From Nephromyces sp. MM_2019 (Eukaryota > Apicomplexa > Aconoidasida > Nephromycida): 46,912 nt of DNA. The position numbers and the translations under genes were made by a program. The number at the start of each line of letters is the position of its first letter. Within the stretch, counting starts at the first letter, position 1. The DNA is taken from the NCBI GenBank assembly GCA_015657535.1, contig JADHZB010001127.1, positions 3,836 through 50,747 of the forward strand, written 5' to 3'. Below are positions 11,027 through 24,398 of this stretch, one piece after another. The notes beneath the pieces are model-generated. The model had not been told where the DNA came from, did no database searches, and saw nothing but the letters and a program-made list of their open reading frames with translations.

Positions 11027-14000
11027 ATGAAGTCTAGTTTCTTCCGCTTGTCTGATAGCTCTGTATTCCTATACCTGCCTAATATAATCGGTGAGCTATC
11101 TCCTTTTTTTCTTTTTTCATATGCTTCTGGATTTAGGTAGCTTGAGTGTTGCAAGGTTCTTTCTGTTGTATAGAGCTATTTGCCTGTTTTTTTCTTCAAA
11201 ATTAGATGCTTTTGAATGTTATAATAAGTAGTATAATCACAATGAATTCAACTGATTTAACTTTGGGACCTACCTAGTTTAGGGCTAATTTTGAGGCCCT
11301 TGAAAGATATTTAAATTTACCAAAGAAAGTGCTTTTTTGGCTGATGGAAAATCATACTAGGAAATTTGGTGCCCTACGCTTAAGATATGGATTTTTTCAA
11401 GAAAAGTAAATGAGATGAAGGAGAGAGAGAGAGAGTAAGATGATGAAGAGAGAGAGCTGAAAGAGAGAGATGCAGCACAGAAAGAGAAGATAGATGCTAG
11501 GGTTTTCATAAAGGTTTTCAAACTACAGCGTTGGAGTCTGTTATATGATCATTGTACAAGCCATGCCACCACTCGAGTGAAATCAGCAATTTCCCACGAT
11601 TTGGGTTTTTTTTTATTATTATCAGTCTTCGTAGTATCTAAAGGAAAGACGGGGACATTTGTGTGCTAGCAAGGAAGGGATCATCTCATAGTCTTACTCT
11701 GCTGCTTTGCTACTTTTTTTCCGTTTCATATAGCCAAAGCAGCTATTTCTTCTCATTTATTTGAAGGAGCTGATTTTCTTTTAACTTTTGATACTTTTGG
11801 AGTTTTTGGTTTATAAGGAGAGAAGCTGGAAAGGTGATATACATCGATGACATTCTGGCAAAAATGTCATCTTTAAAAGAGTTAGGGAAAGTTTAAAGAT
11901 GAAATAATCATTGTGAGGATGCTGTTAGCTAAAAAGCCCCGATAGAAAACATATAAAACCTACAAATACACACGCTAGAATGTTTATATTAGGATGAAAG
12001 AAAGCATATAAAACCTGCACACACACACGCTAGAATTTTTACCTTATGATGAAATAATAAAAAACCTACACACGCACGCACACCAGATTGTTCACATTAG
12101 GATAAAAGACGCACACATACACATCAGGATGTTATCCTATTTTTTTTTCAGTATTACTTTGTAAGTGAGCAGGTAAGTAGGAACTTTTGAGTCTTCAGTT
12201 TCCCCTCAACTTTCTCGTAGATTCCTCTCTTTTTTTTTGTTGAACCACCTTTTTCTCTGATTAAAATGCTCACATTCTTTTTATACTAAATCGAGTCTAT
12301 TTCCTCAGCATCTCTCAGCGAAATAGAGGCCTCTCGCTCGTATTTTTGCTTTGTTTTCTCGCTTTTTTAAAGGGTGGCCAAGATGATTTTCAGGGTTCAC
12401 ATAATATGTTTAAAAACTGAAATTTTTTCCGGAAAAGTGAAGTTTTGGCTTTAAAAGACTCTCCACTAGTTTCTTCACACACACTTGTTTTACTTGGTAA
12501 AGCAGAGATTCATTCTATACACTCGTTCTTTCACTTTAAATGAATTTTTTATAACCCTTCATCTATTATGAAGAAGTGCTTGGGGTATCATTCAGTTTGC
12601 TATAAAAAGTACTACTGCGATAGATTATTGTATATACCATCCTTTTTCGGCGCTAAAAATCCAAGAAGGAGCAGATTTTTTCTGAACTTTTCATTGGTTT
12701 TTGCATGCATTTTAGCTTAACTGTTTGCTATTCATCCTCTTTCAAGATTTCAGTCCTTAATCTTTTTTTCTGGTTAATAAGCTTTCCTATAAAACTAGCA
12801 ATTACGTGCAAATCTGTTTCATGATCATATTCTTGATTCTCTCTCGCGGATTATTGAGCTTCTCAGGAAGTAGCTGTTGAATTTGGGAATTTTTTTGAAG
12901 AATTTCAAGCATTAGTGAGCTGCAATTCGTCTTTCAGGTACTCCTAAGTGTGTGCTTCTCTCCCGTGTGTTACCTTGACCAGCCCTACACTGTGATATCT
13001 ACTTTTTTTTGTCTTCTTCTCTCCTTAAGGAGCCCTAAGTAATATCTGCATTTTCTTCATTGCCTATATGCTGCATCAAAATATGTTTTCAGGCTACATT
13101 CGAGTGATTCTGAGTTGCATAAGCCTTGCTGTAGCCTACAAGAATCTATGGCTGATGATTTTATTTTATGCAACAAGCCAGATCCTAGATGCTGTCGATG
13201 GATGGGCTGCTAGAAAGTTTCATCAAGGTGTGTTGTATGTTGCTGTTTTCTCCTTCTGTCTCCACTTTTTTCAGCTTAAAATGAATCCAAGTTAATCCAA
13301 AAATGCCTCTCTAGTTTGCAACATTCCCGTGTGTGTGGCTTACCATTATATACTCTATGTAGTTGTAAATAATGCGTTCGTAGGTGACGTGGTGAATCCT
13401 TTATATATGCACTGAAGGGAGTAACTTTATCTTTTTTTTGAGAGTGTTGAATCGGTGCTTTTTGATGATTTCTTTATTTTTGAAGCCTAGGGAGATTTTT
13501 CCCCCAGATGCTCTGGTTTTGCTCCTATACTAGAGCCTGCCTTTCCACCTGTATGAGTGTCCTTTTTCTAACAAAGACTAGCTTGAAATAGTATGGCAAC
13601 TACAAAGCTATCTATAGCCACAGGCCGTTTCTTTTGGGTGTATGTACATTCAGCATTATCTATAATTTTCTTTGAAAATTGATTTAATTAAATTTTCTAT
13701 TGTAATATATTCTTGAGGTTAAACCTCATAATTCTTTTCATAGGAGGAGAATTATTATTTTTCGTGATTTTAATAATTTACCTTATAAATACAAGGATCT
13801 TAACAAAAGATTCGAGTATATTTCACGTACTTTACTGCTTCTCATAGGCTTTTTCTTAGCCTTTTTTCTTTGATTTTTTTGGAAAATGATGATTTCAAGG
13901 AGCTCTTGTGTTTGTTTTTTTTCGCTTTAAATAATCTGAGGCAGCTGGTGCATTTGTGCTTGAATCTGCTTAAAGCTTTTGTGTAATCATCTAGTTTAAG

Positions 14001-17000
14001 TTGGCCGACTTTTTATTAGTGCGCATCTTGGGAATACTGCAAACCCTCCTGTGTGTGTGTGTATCGGGGTTTTTCGTTTGCTTTTTTTCATCATTATTTA
14101 GCTCTCATTAGGCGTAGCATTTTCGCAGTTTTACTTGCATTAGGTATGCACATTCAGCAGACCTTAAAAGTTTTGCAGTATTCATTCTTCGATGAAACTT
14201 CTACACTTAGTTTGCATATCAAGTGTATATCTGTTCCTTGCTTGCTATGAAATCTTAGTTTTTTCTTAAAGTATGTATCTTCATCTTCTGGTCATTTCTT
14301 GGGCATTTTTTATGTTTAGAATCACTTCTTTGATGTTATCTTTTTATGTAATATAAGCTCAATGCATATGGAGTTGATGCCACTAAGTCTCTAGCCACTA
14401 GTGCTAGGTTCAAAGCGTCTTGTTTCGGTATTTACTCCAGTAGTTTCTGACTAAGCTAGAAATTACTTTCATGGGAGCTCTACAGGCTCTACTTTAAGAG
14501 GTAATTTCATCATCAAAAAAATCATCTTCGCATTCAGCTTTCTTTGGTAGTATTGAAAGAGATTGGCTGTACTTACACTCTAGAGACACCATTCTCAAGG
14601 ATAATGTTAGCTAGGAATCATCTTCACCGAATTGGGCAATCTCGTATAAAATGATTGATTGTACTTGCACTCTGTAAATCTACCCTGTTGTCCTTATTTC
14701 ATACTTTGTAAGTTTTTTTACCTTGGAGCAAATCTCGCAAATTTGTGGCGTTCAAAGTTCTTTTCCTTACCTGATTACTGTTGTTTTACATTATGATCAC
14801 GAGTTATGGCTTCTTTCTAGCTCTTTTGCAGAATCAAAGCTTGGAGCCCTATTGGATCAAGTTACTGATAGGTGAGTAACGAAAATCACGTGTTTTTGAC
14901 GTTTCTTGCGTCAATTTGTTTGTTTTTTTTTAGCGTATTTTGTACATGCCTTGAAGTTCAGGGTTGTGGTGTGTGTGTGAGTGCCTCTGTGGCTTGTATT
15001 CCTGTGCGGTGTGTACGTGTCTGTTCATCGTGTGTGTGTGTGTGTGTGTNNNNNNNNNNNNNNNNNNNNNNNNNNNNNNNNNNNNNNNNNNNNNNNNNNG
15101 TGTGTGTGTGTGTGTGTTATTTTATGACTTTGAAGATGGCCTTTTTACCGCCTTTTCAGTTTTTTTTGTGTAGTTTAGGTTGTAATTCTTCAAGTGATGT
15201 TTTTTGCTGTACATACAGTTGTGATTATACTTCATGGCTCTGAAGAGTTGCAAAATGAAGCAATAACTCGCGATTTTTTTTTTCTAATTTCACACACCAA
15301 ACTTGATTCTAGTGACTTATAGTGAGCACTACAGGCTGTCAATGGATGCTGGCTTTAATTCTCAGCGAATATGCTTCCAAAATTAAATTCCCTTTTTTAG
15401 GCTTTCTACAGTTTTTCTCTACATGCTCAATTGTCAAGTATACCCTGAGCGAACGGCTGGTAAGCGCTTCACCCTTTTTCTCGTGCGGGCTCTGTTAACC
15501 AAGCGATTTTATCTTTGCTTTTGCATCTTTTGAATAAATGAACCATCGCTATCAATCGCATAAAAGACACACACAGAATGCCTATCAAGCGAAAAAGCAC
15601 CGTATTAAAGCATGGCCGTCAGTTGCTTGTGTGAAATGCTTCTCTTTTAAACTTTACTGGCAGTTATGCCCTTGTGTGCTGAATGAGTTTGCATTCCTTT
15701 AGACGGAGTATGTGGTTCTGGAAACGCCGTCTATATTTTATGAATTACCCAACTGTGAAAAAAACTAGAAATCACGACCTGCTAACTCCCTTCGGTCCGC
15801 CTCGTAGCAATTGCCTCACCTACAGGGAGCTATATCGTCTTTAAGGATTTAAAGAGTGATGCTTATCTTCATCATATATAATATTTTTTATTTGTAATAA
15901 ACTCGTTCTAATAGATAAAGCAGCTTTTATTATTAAAGAAATTGGCATATAAATATGCGTTTTAGATTATATAAAGAAGAGGAAGTATCCGTGTTCCTTT
16001 GAAGATATAAAATCTTAAAATTAGACACACCAAATTTTTGATCTTGTTATGTGTGTAGCTATTTTTTTTCTGCTTACGGCGGATTTGGCAGGCCATTGGA
16101 TACACACCTTCAGGTACAATTTTTACGCTTTTTTTGTGGCTGCGTCTTAAAAGTAGTATGAGTGTTTCAATGGTAGACTGCTATACTTCGTTTTGGAACG
16201 CCTCATCTTATGATTATAGAAATGCATAGAGCAAATAGCTAGCCTTTTCTGAGTACTCTGTACTTTTAAAATATTTTTTATCTTCACGTATTACTTCTTT
16301 TATTTGCTGTATATTTTCTACCTGGAAATCTCACTTCTTGTGTGTGTGTGTGTGTGTGTGTTTTTTTTTTTTTTTTGCGTGTTCTTTAACGAAGCCATTT
16401 TAATGCATAGCTGTATATTATAATAGATATTTATCACCCTTTTCGTATATAATTAATTATGTACTAACTTACGTAGCAATTATATGTTTGGAATGTATAA
16501 TGCTTGCCTAGGTATAACTTTGCTTTACAATTTCCCCTCTTATCACAAACTGCATTTTTTTCGAAACTTTTTCTTAATGTGGAGAGGAAGAATCTCATTC
16601 AAATAATGTCTGAAGAGCATGCATATTAGCAAACTTCTATATGGTGTCAATTCCGATTGAAATGTATAGAAATAGTCAATCTTAAGAAAAATCGTATACT
16701 ATCCTTCAGTTGTTTGCGTTCCTTAGAAGCTAAACAAGTCAATAGTTAAACTAATGCCTTCCACTTTGGATTATGTATTCTCGGCTGCTTGCTCGACTTG
16801 TTAAAAATTCGTTTTTCTTGCCTATATTTTGTGTGTTGAGCATGCTTTGCCTTAAATTACGAATTTGGCATGGCTATAACATGTTACCTAGTGCTGTGGA
16901 TATATATATATATTTGATTAAAGCTTATTTTGTGACTGAGTCCCTTAATATTTTGCAAAGAAACTGACGTTTTGGTATTCTGTATGAATTTATGAAGAAG

Positions 17001-18270
17001 ATGCAAAGATCCTTTCGTTAAACCCGGTTTTCTGCACACAGTATATAACTTAAACTTAAGCTTTGTCGGTTTTTATCAAAGACCTCTAGCTTTTATGAGT
17101 TATCTTTTTGTAAGGTACTTTACGCTTAGCATAGTGATAAGTTCCAATTGCATGACGAGAAAACCTGTGTTGCTCAAACTACTTTATACTTGTCGGTCGT
17201 GTTACACAGTGCCGTGATGGCAGGTGCTGGTTCTCATAAATACATTCAGGGCAGCAGAACTTTGCTGAAGATATACTATGAAAGCAGAGGTATGCTTGCA
17301 TTTTCAAAGTTTACCCGATACGCAAATTATGAGTTTATTCAGCAGTTTTAAGTATTGGTGAATCATAGCTACTTTTTATTTCTTTACTTTTCGCTGTTTG
17401 CTGTTTGCGAAAAATTTTGAGTAAAGCTTGTCATTAAATGTGCGTGTGTGTGCGGGTTTTTTCATAAAAATTAGTGGCCATAAGGTTGTGGAAGCTTTGT
17501 GACAAGCACTAATGGCCATAAGTTTGTCGATTTGTTTCGTTTTTACGGCAGTAGCTTCCCAGATAAAATCATATTCATTATGAATGTATACAATTTCAAG
17601 TGATTGAGTGGAAAAAAAAGACCTTCCTGGTCTGTTTTTTGCTGCCTTCAGTATTAATGTGCCTCTGCATAATAAGCTATGATGGTTTCTGGGTTTCCGC
17701 GTTTGCTCTGGCACAGATTGATAATGCTAGCGAACTTCGGCGCTTTGGTGAGAATCTTGTCTTGCTGCTAAATTCATGCTATCCTCTATGGAATCATGAA
17801 TTAATATATATAACACAATACAGTGACTTATGTGTATATGTTTGGATGGATCTTGTAACTTTAGCTATGTTTCATTGCGGATGAGACGCTTTTATCAGTG
17901 GTTCGGACTGCTGAATATTCTCTTCAGTCAAGTTTTATTATTTTTTGTGAAATTTTTATCGAATTAAAACTACTAATCGCCATTTTTTTCAATGTTTTGC
18001 AGCTACTTACTTCCTCTATCTTTGTATTCCTTTAGCTGTGTTTAAGACGGTGAGTCAGGGGCCTTTAGGGTTTAATTTGCTCGCAGTTTCTTATGGATGC
18101 CGCTTTTTTTTCCTCGTGCAGTGCTGCTGTTTCGTGGGTTTTTTCTATTTCTCATGCTCTATAGGTTCACTTTCTAGTTTACTCATATTTTGCAGTACAC
18201 CAATCTTCATCAAGGCATCCATGGGCTCCGGGTTCTGGCCGCACTGGACGCCAGAAAAAATGACTCATGA
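11027..18270 (+). CDS. PIS: Phosphatidylinositol synthase (CDP-alcohol phosphatidyltransferase), 9 exons, 216 aa
   Basis: The enzyme makes phosphatidylinositol from CDP-diacylglycerol and myo-inositol in ER/Golgi membranes. Phase-consistent exons are 11027-11090, 13093-13227, 14832-14871, 15401-15459, 16059-16113, 17210-17289, 17652-17747, 18003-18049 and 18196-18270 (stop TGA). The N-terminus MKSSFFRLSDSSVFLYLPNI is typical of PIS. The complete catalytic motif D57-G58-x2-A61-R62-x8-G71-x3-D75-x3-D79 is assembled across the second intron. Later conserved features are LAGHWIHTF, AGSHKY, LLKIYYESR and a C-terminal HGLRVLAALDA. Total length matches the family (about 210-230 aa), so the gene looks complete. 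Introns range from 146 to about 2000 nt, and the third carries a TG microsatellite with an assembly gap. All junctions are GT-AG. Confidence 0.94.
11930..12135. repeat. Degenerate tandem repeat of about 55-60 bp in PIS intron 1
   Basis: Three to four diverged copies share the order ATAAAACCTACACACAC, then CGCTAGAATGTTTA, then TTAGGATGAAA. Copies begin near 11951, 12005, 12058 and 12105. The CA portion varies in length between copies. Confidence 0.65.
15028..15117. repeat. (TG)n microsatellite containing a 50-N assembly gap (15050-15099)
   Basis: TG dinucleotides flank a run of exactly 50 N on both sides, inside intron 3 of the PIS gene. The gap is most simply an unresolved length of the same microsatellite. 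No exon is lost: the flanking exons join in phase. Confidence 0.95.
16339..16376. repeat. (TG)n followed by poly-T in PIS intron 5
   Basis: About 11 TG units run directly into a T tract of roughly 16 bases. Confidence 0.85.
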
Positions 18271-18800
18271 CGCCAAAAAAAGACCATGATCTGTTCAAAA
18301 TGTAGTTCCTCTCGATGTACTGAATGTGTTTAGCGTTCTTTTACATGTGGAGCAACATTTTGGTACGATTTAATATATTCTTAACAAGCAAAGAAAAGAA
18401 TTTTGAAGCCTCTTTAAGCAATATAGCTTTCAAGTGCTTCCTTGTTGTGAAGATGATTTCAACCCATCTGAAGTTCCTACATAAATTTTTCCCCAGTATC
18501 GACCGGAAGACACCAAAATGAAATGCTAGTTTAAGGAAAAAAATATTGAAAGGTTTTTTTCTAGTTTGCTTTTGCTCCGCGACTCAGCGTAACGTATGGA
18601 AAAAAAACACTTTAATATGTACATTTCCTCGGGAAAGTTGGGAGCTGTTGACGGTACCCATTGTGTGGTAGTGTTTACCGTGTTCTGCGTTTTCTGTTAG
18701 TGAGCTACCAAGCATGCAATATAACCTGTATATTAACAGAGGATACAAAGCTTCAGCGTGGAAGCAGTGCCCTAGTTGCACGTTCAATTTTTGCTCTGAT
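18271..18800. other. Convergent 3' intergenic region
   Basis: This spacer lies between the PIS stop codon (plus strand) and the TTLL stop codon (minus strand), so both 3' untranslated regions must fall here. No terminator or polyadenylation signal can be named with confidence. Confidence 0.6.
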
Positions 18801-21800
18801 TTATGGCTGATTTAATGTAGAAAATGACTGTAGATAAATCTGAACATGTGTAAGCAGTACCTCCATTTTTTGCTTATGCTTTCTAGATTTCAAATCCTTC
18901 AAAGATTCATCTTCTAGATTACTTGGATATTCTTGATGCATGCTTAAGTGTTTGGCACCAGTTATTGGCCTCTTATATGATAAGTTGCCATTAAAATTTT
19001 TGCTGTTTCGTGTTTCCGGGATGGGATTTTTATTAGCGATAGATGTTCGTTCTCTTGATATGCTGTTTTCCGAGCTGAACAACACGTTTTCCGTAGACTG
19101 GGTGCTCAAAGTTTCGCTGTTGTGCATGTCCGGAATTTTGGCCTCTTGCTTCATAAGAAGCCTTTCTTTTTTAGCTTCCAAGCTTATTACTGGCGCCTTT
19201 GGATAGTTAATTGAAACTTTCTGTGAAGCTTTTATCTTAGTACAAAGTATTCTTTGGCCAGAACAGTTGCTAGAAAACTTCTCATGCTTTAGTCTTACCG
19301 TTCTTGGAGGAGAGAAATCGACGCAGTCTACGCGACTGGTTCTGCTGGAATTTTCACATTGGCAGGCTATGACGTGGAGACTTATTTTTTTCTGTTTTCT
19401 AGAAGGTGTTTTTTCTCCGTCCTCGCGATTAGCATCCTTTGACTTTGTGTTATTCTCAGACAGTTGCACTAGTTTCGACAAATTTTTCGAATAGCAGGGG
19501 TGCAAAAACGCATAATAACTTACTTTTTTAAGATTCACCCTAGATGCTACGTCTAAAAGTAACGATAAAAAACCCAGGAAGTCCAAGCCAGCTAGGCTGC
19601 TCTGAGGATAGTCACTCCTTTCTTCTATGTGCTGGCTCCACAGGTCTAAGAGGTATTCTTCTAACGAGTTCACATGAAGAATAGTTGAATATGCTGAATT
19701 CGAGTGCTTATTTTTTTTGGGTATTTTTTCAACGTCTACTGGGTTTTCTGGAAACTGGGATATAGAAAATCCGGTTTTTTGGTTAGCTATAGTGACAATT
19801 TTCGCAAGGCGTACTGTCCTGCATAACTTCAACCAACGTGATTGAGTGACTACTCGTTCTGCAGAATCTACTATGGTTTCAAAAATATTCTCGCATCGTT
19901 TTAAAAGCTTGAGATATTGTGGCTTGTGAGTTTCGTCCCGTGCTTTTAACCTGTACCAACAGCACCCACAGTGGGGAGATACTTCACTTGAAGGTCCACT
20001 TTCAGATGTTGCCAATGTCTGATTTAGCTTGAAGTCTTCGGCAAGAGATTCCAAAATATCCATTTTTCGGTCGCGCGAAATAGCCTTGAGTTCGCATAAA
20101 AACTTTTGTCCGTGCATGTTGCCGGAATGCGGAAACTGTTCTCGGTCTGAAAGCCGTTCGTTTTCATCGCTGCGTGAATTCAGCACATCACTGCAAAGTT
20201 GCAAAGTCCTCCTTTTAATATTTCTCACGGCTTGGTTTTTGAATTCCAATCTCGAATCTTTTGAGATTTCGCAGAAATTTTCTTGTAAGCGCGATTGCTC
20301 ACTGCTTTCGCCGCTTGACTTCTCTGCCAAGGGCTGAAGATATTGCGTGCGAACCCCTGGCGCGTCCTTATGCGTTCCTAAGAATATTTTCTAGGCAGCT
20401 GCTTAGTTCTTTAAGTAATCCTTTGAGAAGTTAACCCGTAGTCATGCTTGCATAAGCCCTAATCTTGGCAAACTTAAACATAGATTGTGTTATAATCTGA
20501 TAACTTACCTTGACTTCATCGCTTTCGTGGTGCATGCCACTGCATGCTTCGCCCTCGAAGTATATGTAAATGCTATTTCTGTTTTCTTTATATGGTAGAC
20601 TTTTAGGGTTACAAGGTTGAAAAAAAAATTGGTACGTACGGCAGGCGCTAATTGTTGTGGTGCCGCCGAACATCTACCTATCAGATCCTCTGCAAATACT
20701 CACTGTGACGACCTCACTATGCTTTTATCAACTGGTGTTTGTTTTAACAATGGAGAGTGGTTTATGGTGTCTTCTGCATGCAAGGGCTAATTTTCTAATG
20801 GGGGGGACACCTCTTGTCTACCTATGCAAACTATTTTTCCATTGCTTTCACCTTGATGCGTACCTATGTATCTTATGGAGTCCTCCAGACATCCCTTTTC
20901 TTTCACATTTTGGGTTGGTACACGGGCCATAGACTTATGGGGAGAAAATGTCTTTAGCCTCTTTGGATACACCGCCGGTAGCAGGTTTGAAAAAACATTG
21001 AGGACTCCTGTGTAGACTGGACTAATTTTGCTGTCCATGCTAGAATTCTTTCGAGATGAGTTCAGAACATGTACCAATAAAAGTGCTTCGGTTATTAGAG
21101 GAATTTTTAATTGTTCATCCAAGGCACTTTTTTCGGAGCAAATTTTAGAGCCATTTACGTCCTCCCGTTCGAAATCTACAGGAATATCTTACTCAATGGT
21201 TTTATTGCTGCTTACAATCGGAGGGTTAGGCAATGAACCAAATAAGTGATGCAGGTATTGCCTTTATCAAGAGTGGATAATGCAGCCGAAATATTAATCC
21301 TGAGCTTCACAAAATACAGCACCAAATAATTTTTTAGAAATAATGTGCTGCAAAACTCAAGTCAAAGTTTCCTACCATTTGAGCAGCTTAAATATTTTAT
21401 TCTGAAGTAACAAAACGAACCACAGATAAAGTTACCATAACTTTATTCTTAATCTAACGAGTAATTTCTTGCATCAGAATATATACAGTCGGAAGCTTTT
21501 AGAAGATGAAGGCTTCTATTACCTAATTTGAAGGAGGGATTCGCATTTGCCTCAAGAAGCCAAGCCCTACCGTTTTGGTCTAGTAGTATGTCCAAGCATA
21601 TAATTTGGAAGTAATCCACTTCATTTAGGGTAGGGATTAAAGCACCGTATACCTCATGGCATTTCAGCTTTAGAAAGGGCATCAGACATTCTATTATTCT
21701 TGCCGCAATATATTCAATTTGTTCCCAGATTGCCTCTGCGTCGTATCCTGTGCATGCCGAACATGCAAAATTTTTACTTTAAGTTACTGTCCTTCTCCAG

Positions 21801-24398
21801 GCTAAGCAGTAGACAAAGCTATCAAAGCATGTTGCACATCGCTAAGCATGCGAAGCAATGATACATTGATAGCATTATAGCTTGGTGCACGAAGTCTCCT
21901 TATTCATGTAGCCCATAATGATTTTGATGTTCTAGTGCTTGTGCGGTTGGGACATTTGGCAAGGATTAGAGGAAATTTCAATGTGTTTTACTCACAGGAG
22001 TAAATAGTTTTTGAGCCTGTTTCAGAGATTTTAATGGAGAGTAAAATATTGGGTGACAGTTACGAATGCAACTGCGCAACAAGACCGCATCAGGAAACTG
22101 AAGAGCGGTTCATTAAAAGGTTCTCTCGAGCTAATAAAAGTGTTACTTATCAAAAAAATTTCGTGATATGTTCGAAGTATTATATCCCGCCAGTCACAGG
22201 GGAGTGGATGATGTCCCAATTATATCTTTATGCTATGAAATTTGTGTTCGGCGCACTCGTAGGAGTCTCATCGCGCATTTGCTCTAAGATATAGGCATGA
22301 CGCTGATGGTAGGTAATGCTGCAGCCACTTGAAGGTAGGTCACAGCCTTCACGTCACACGACCAAATGGGGCTAATGATTTTAAAAGCAAGCTACGAAAT
22401 AATTATTTTAAAGCGGAGAAATTATATTTTGCATTTCTGTGTGACGACTCTGTTTATGGCATAGGGCGATATTTATCTTGCCTGCCGTGCTATATGCCCA
22501 AATTAAGTGGTCTATACCACGTGGGCAAAACTCAACATATTATAGGCTGCATAGCGGCATGAAATTTGAACATCATGGATATAATAACTGTGCACTTCTC
22601 AGAAGTTCAATCAAACTATGGCGCTATACCCTCTATTTGCTCTTAGCAACTAATAATTTTGTAAGACTTCGAGGGTCACGGATGGTAATTTTGTTTAGCA
22701 GTCTCTAGGGTGAAGCGGCTGCAAAAAACCAATCCTACACTATTGCATCACAGCCATACCTTGTGAGCTAAGATTTTCGAAAACATCTTCCAAAAATTGC
22801 TTATTCGAAAATCGATCGTGAGCATTGTCCGGAGAAATGGTATATTTCGGGTTTCTTCGATTCACGGCATAGTTGGTTAGGTGCACGTAAGCGCTACCTG
22901 TGTCGCTCTCATCTGGTGCGTAATACGGTTCTGAACATAGTCTTACCATGCCGCGCTTCGATATGAACGTCTGAATGTCGGGTTCTATTCTACTTATAAG
23001 CAGGTATACCCTAATATCAAACTTTCTACCCTGAAATAGTGAAGGATTCGGGATATACTCTTGTGCTATGTATCTTGTGCCCCCCCCCTGGGTCTTCGGA
23101 GTCAGACAAGAAGCAGGGATCTGATCAAATCTAGCCGCCAAAAAGATGCCAGCCCCATGGGCCCCTGAACCAGGCTTAAGAATACACGTGTTTTCGGGTT
23201 TGTTGCGTGAAATTTCACGCTTTAAAGGGCCTTTGGCCTTTAAATATTCCGCATCTTCTAATTCAATGCATTTAGATTCAACGCTTGAAGTTTTTAGACC
23301 TTGTGCCAATGTCGAATGAGAATTCTGAAATAAAAACTGGCGCGCAACTATTGAGGATTTGTTTTGCCGCCGCCTTAAGAAAACTTGGAGCTTTTCCGCT
23401 TCATCGGGAAGAAACCAGGTCTCCGGTAGAAAATCAAACTCCGCGGGAAACAATTGCTTTAATTTTCTAAGCATGTAAGAAAAGTATCGTTTTCCCAATA
23501 CCTCACTTAGGCAAGGTACACGGTTTACCACTTTACTGCTCCATGCTATAATTGAGGAATGACTGGGTGGATGGGTACCGCTAAGCCATATTATATCTCC
23601 TGAAAACCAACTGAACAGCGCTAATTTAGCGAGAACTATACCATTAAAGCAAGACTGTTAATAGGCTACTTCTACCACGGCAGGCAGTTATACAGTGGAG
23701 ATCGCGTAAAACGAAAAAATTAGATATATTTGATATATTAGATACATCCCTAGAGTCCACCAGAAAAGTTTTTCTAAGATAGCAACTTAGGCACCGAATA
23801 TGTTCATCGAAATCGTTACTTTCTGCTGCTTGGATATATGCGCAGTTATATAGGGGCACCAGTTAAACTTTATGCTTTCGCTTCAACCCTACATGGCAAA
23901 TAGCGTTTTCAAAAAGCAGCATTTTTTTGGTAACTTGAACACAATACTAATTATGGAAAAGCTTTCCTCCTATTTAAAATTCTTGAGGTGACGTTGGCAT
24001 TTAGCAGAATTTTGTGTTAAACGCGCTAAACCCGACTCTTTCGTTACTCTCCGGCGCACGATAAAATAACTGCAGCCCTTGAATATATCTCTTCTTGCAG
24101 AAACGATTCATTTAGCGCGACGTAAATAATGTATCGGCAAGAGGGTTGCACTTGGTACATTCCACGCTTATTGAAGCCAGGTGTAGCACGCCTCCTAAAT
24201 TTTAAAACAATCTGCTTTCACCCTTTCTTTTCGAGGTGTTGCGTCATTACCTGGATAATGATATGGTGTGGATGGTGTAAACTTCCAGCCCAGCGATGCC
24301 GCACTTGCGCTAAGCACATTATCCTCCCCAGAAATACCATCCGCATTTATTTCAATTTTTGATACAGGTCCTGTGCGAGCAATTGAATTACCCATCAT
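18801..24398 (-). CDS. TTLL: Tubulin tyrosine ligase-like (TTLL) polymodification enzyme with a 500-residue C-terminal extension
   Basis: TTLL enzymes are ATP-grasp ligases that add glutamate or glycine to tubulin tails. The exon model is 24398-24251, 23828-23676, 23599-22760, 21747-21523, 21175-20864, 20585-20509 and 20333-18801 (TAA), about 1095 aa. Phases agree throughout, but the junctions at 20864/20585 and the acceptor near 23828 have alternatives. ATP-grasp landmarks in order are DIIWLSG, LPETWFLPDE, KPGSGAHGAGIF (about residue 242), FQGRKFDIRVYLLI, HLTNYAVN, DILLD (about 433) and WLLEANANPSF. DEQLKIPLITEALLLV follows the core. The last exon encodes about 510 hydrophilic residues with a Cys patch (HCGCCWYR) and no domain I recognise. 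The first exon begins MMGNSIART. The substrate type (glutamate or glycine) cannot be told from sequence. Confidence 0.9.

Noticed and set aside
18940..20337. Plus-strand open frames of 75-102 aa
   Set aside because: They are antisense to the 1.5-kb last exon of the TTLL gene and have no independent support.
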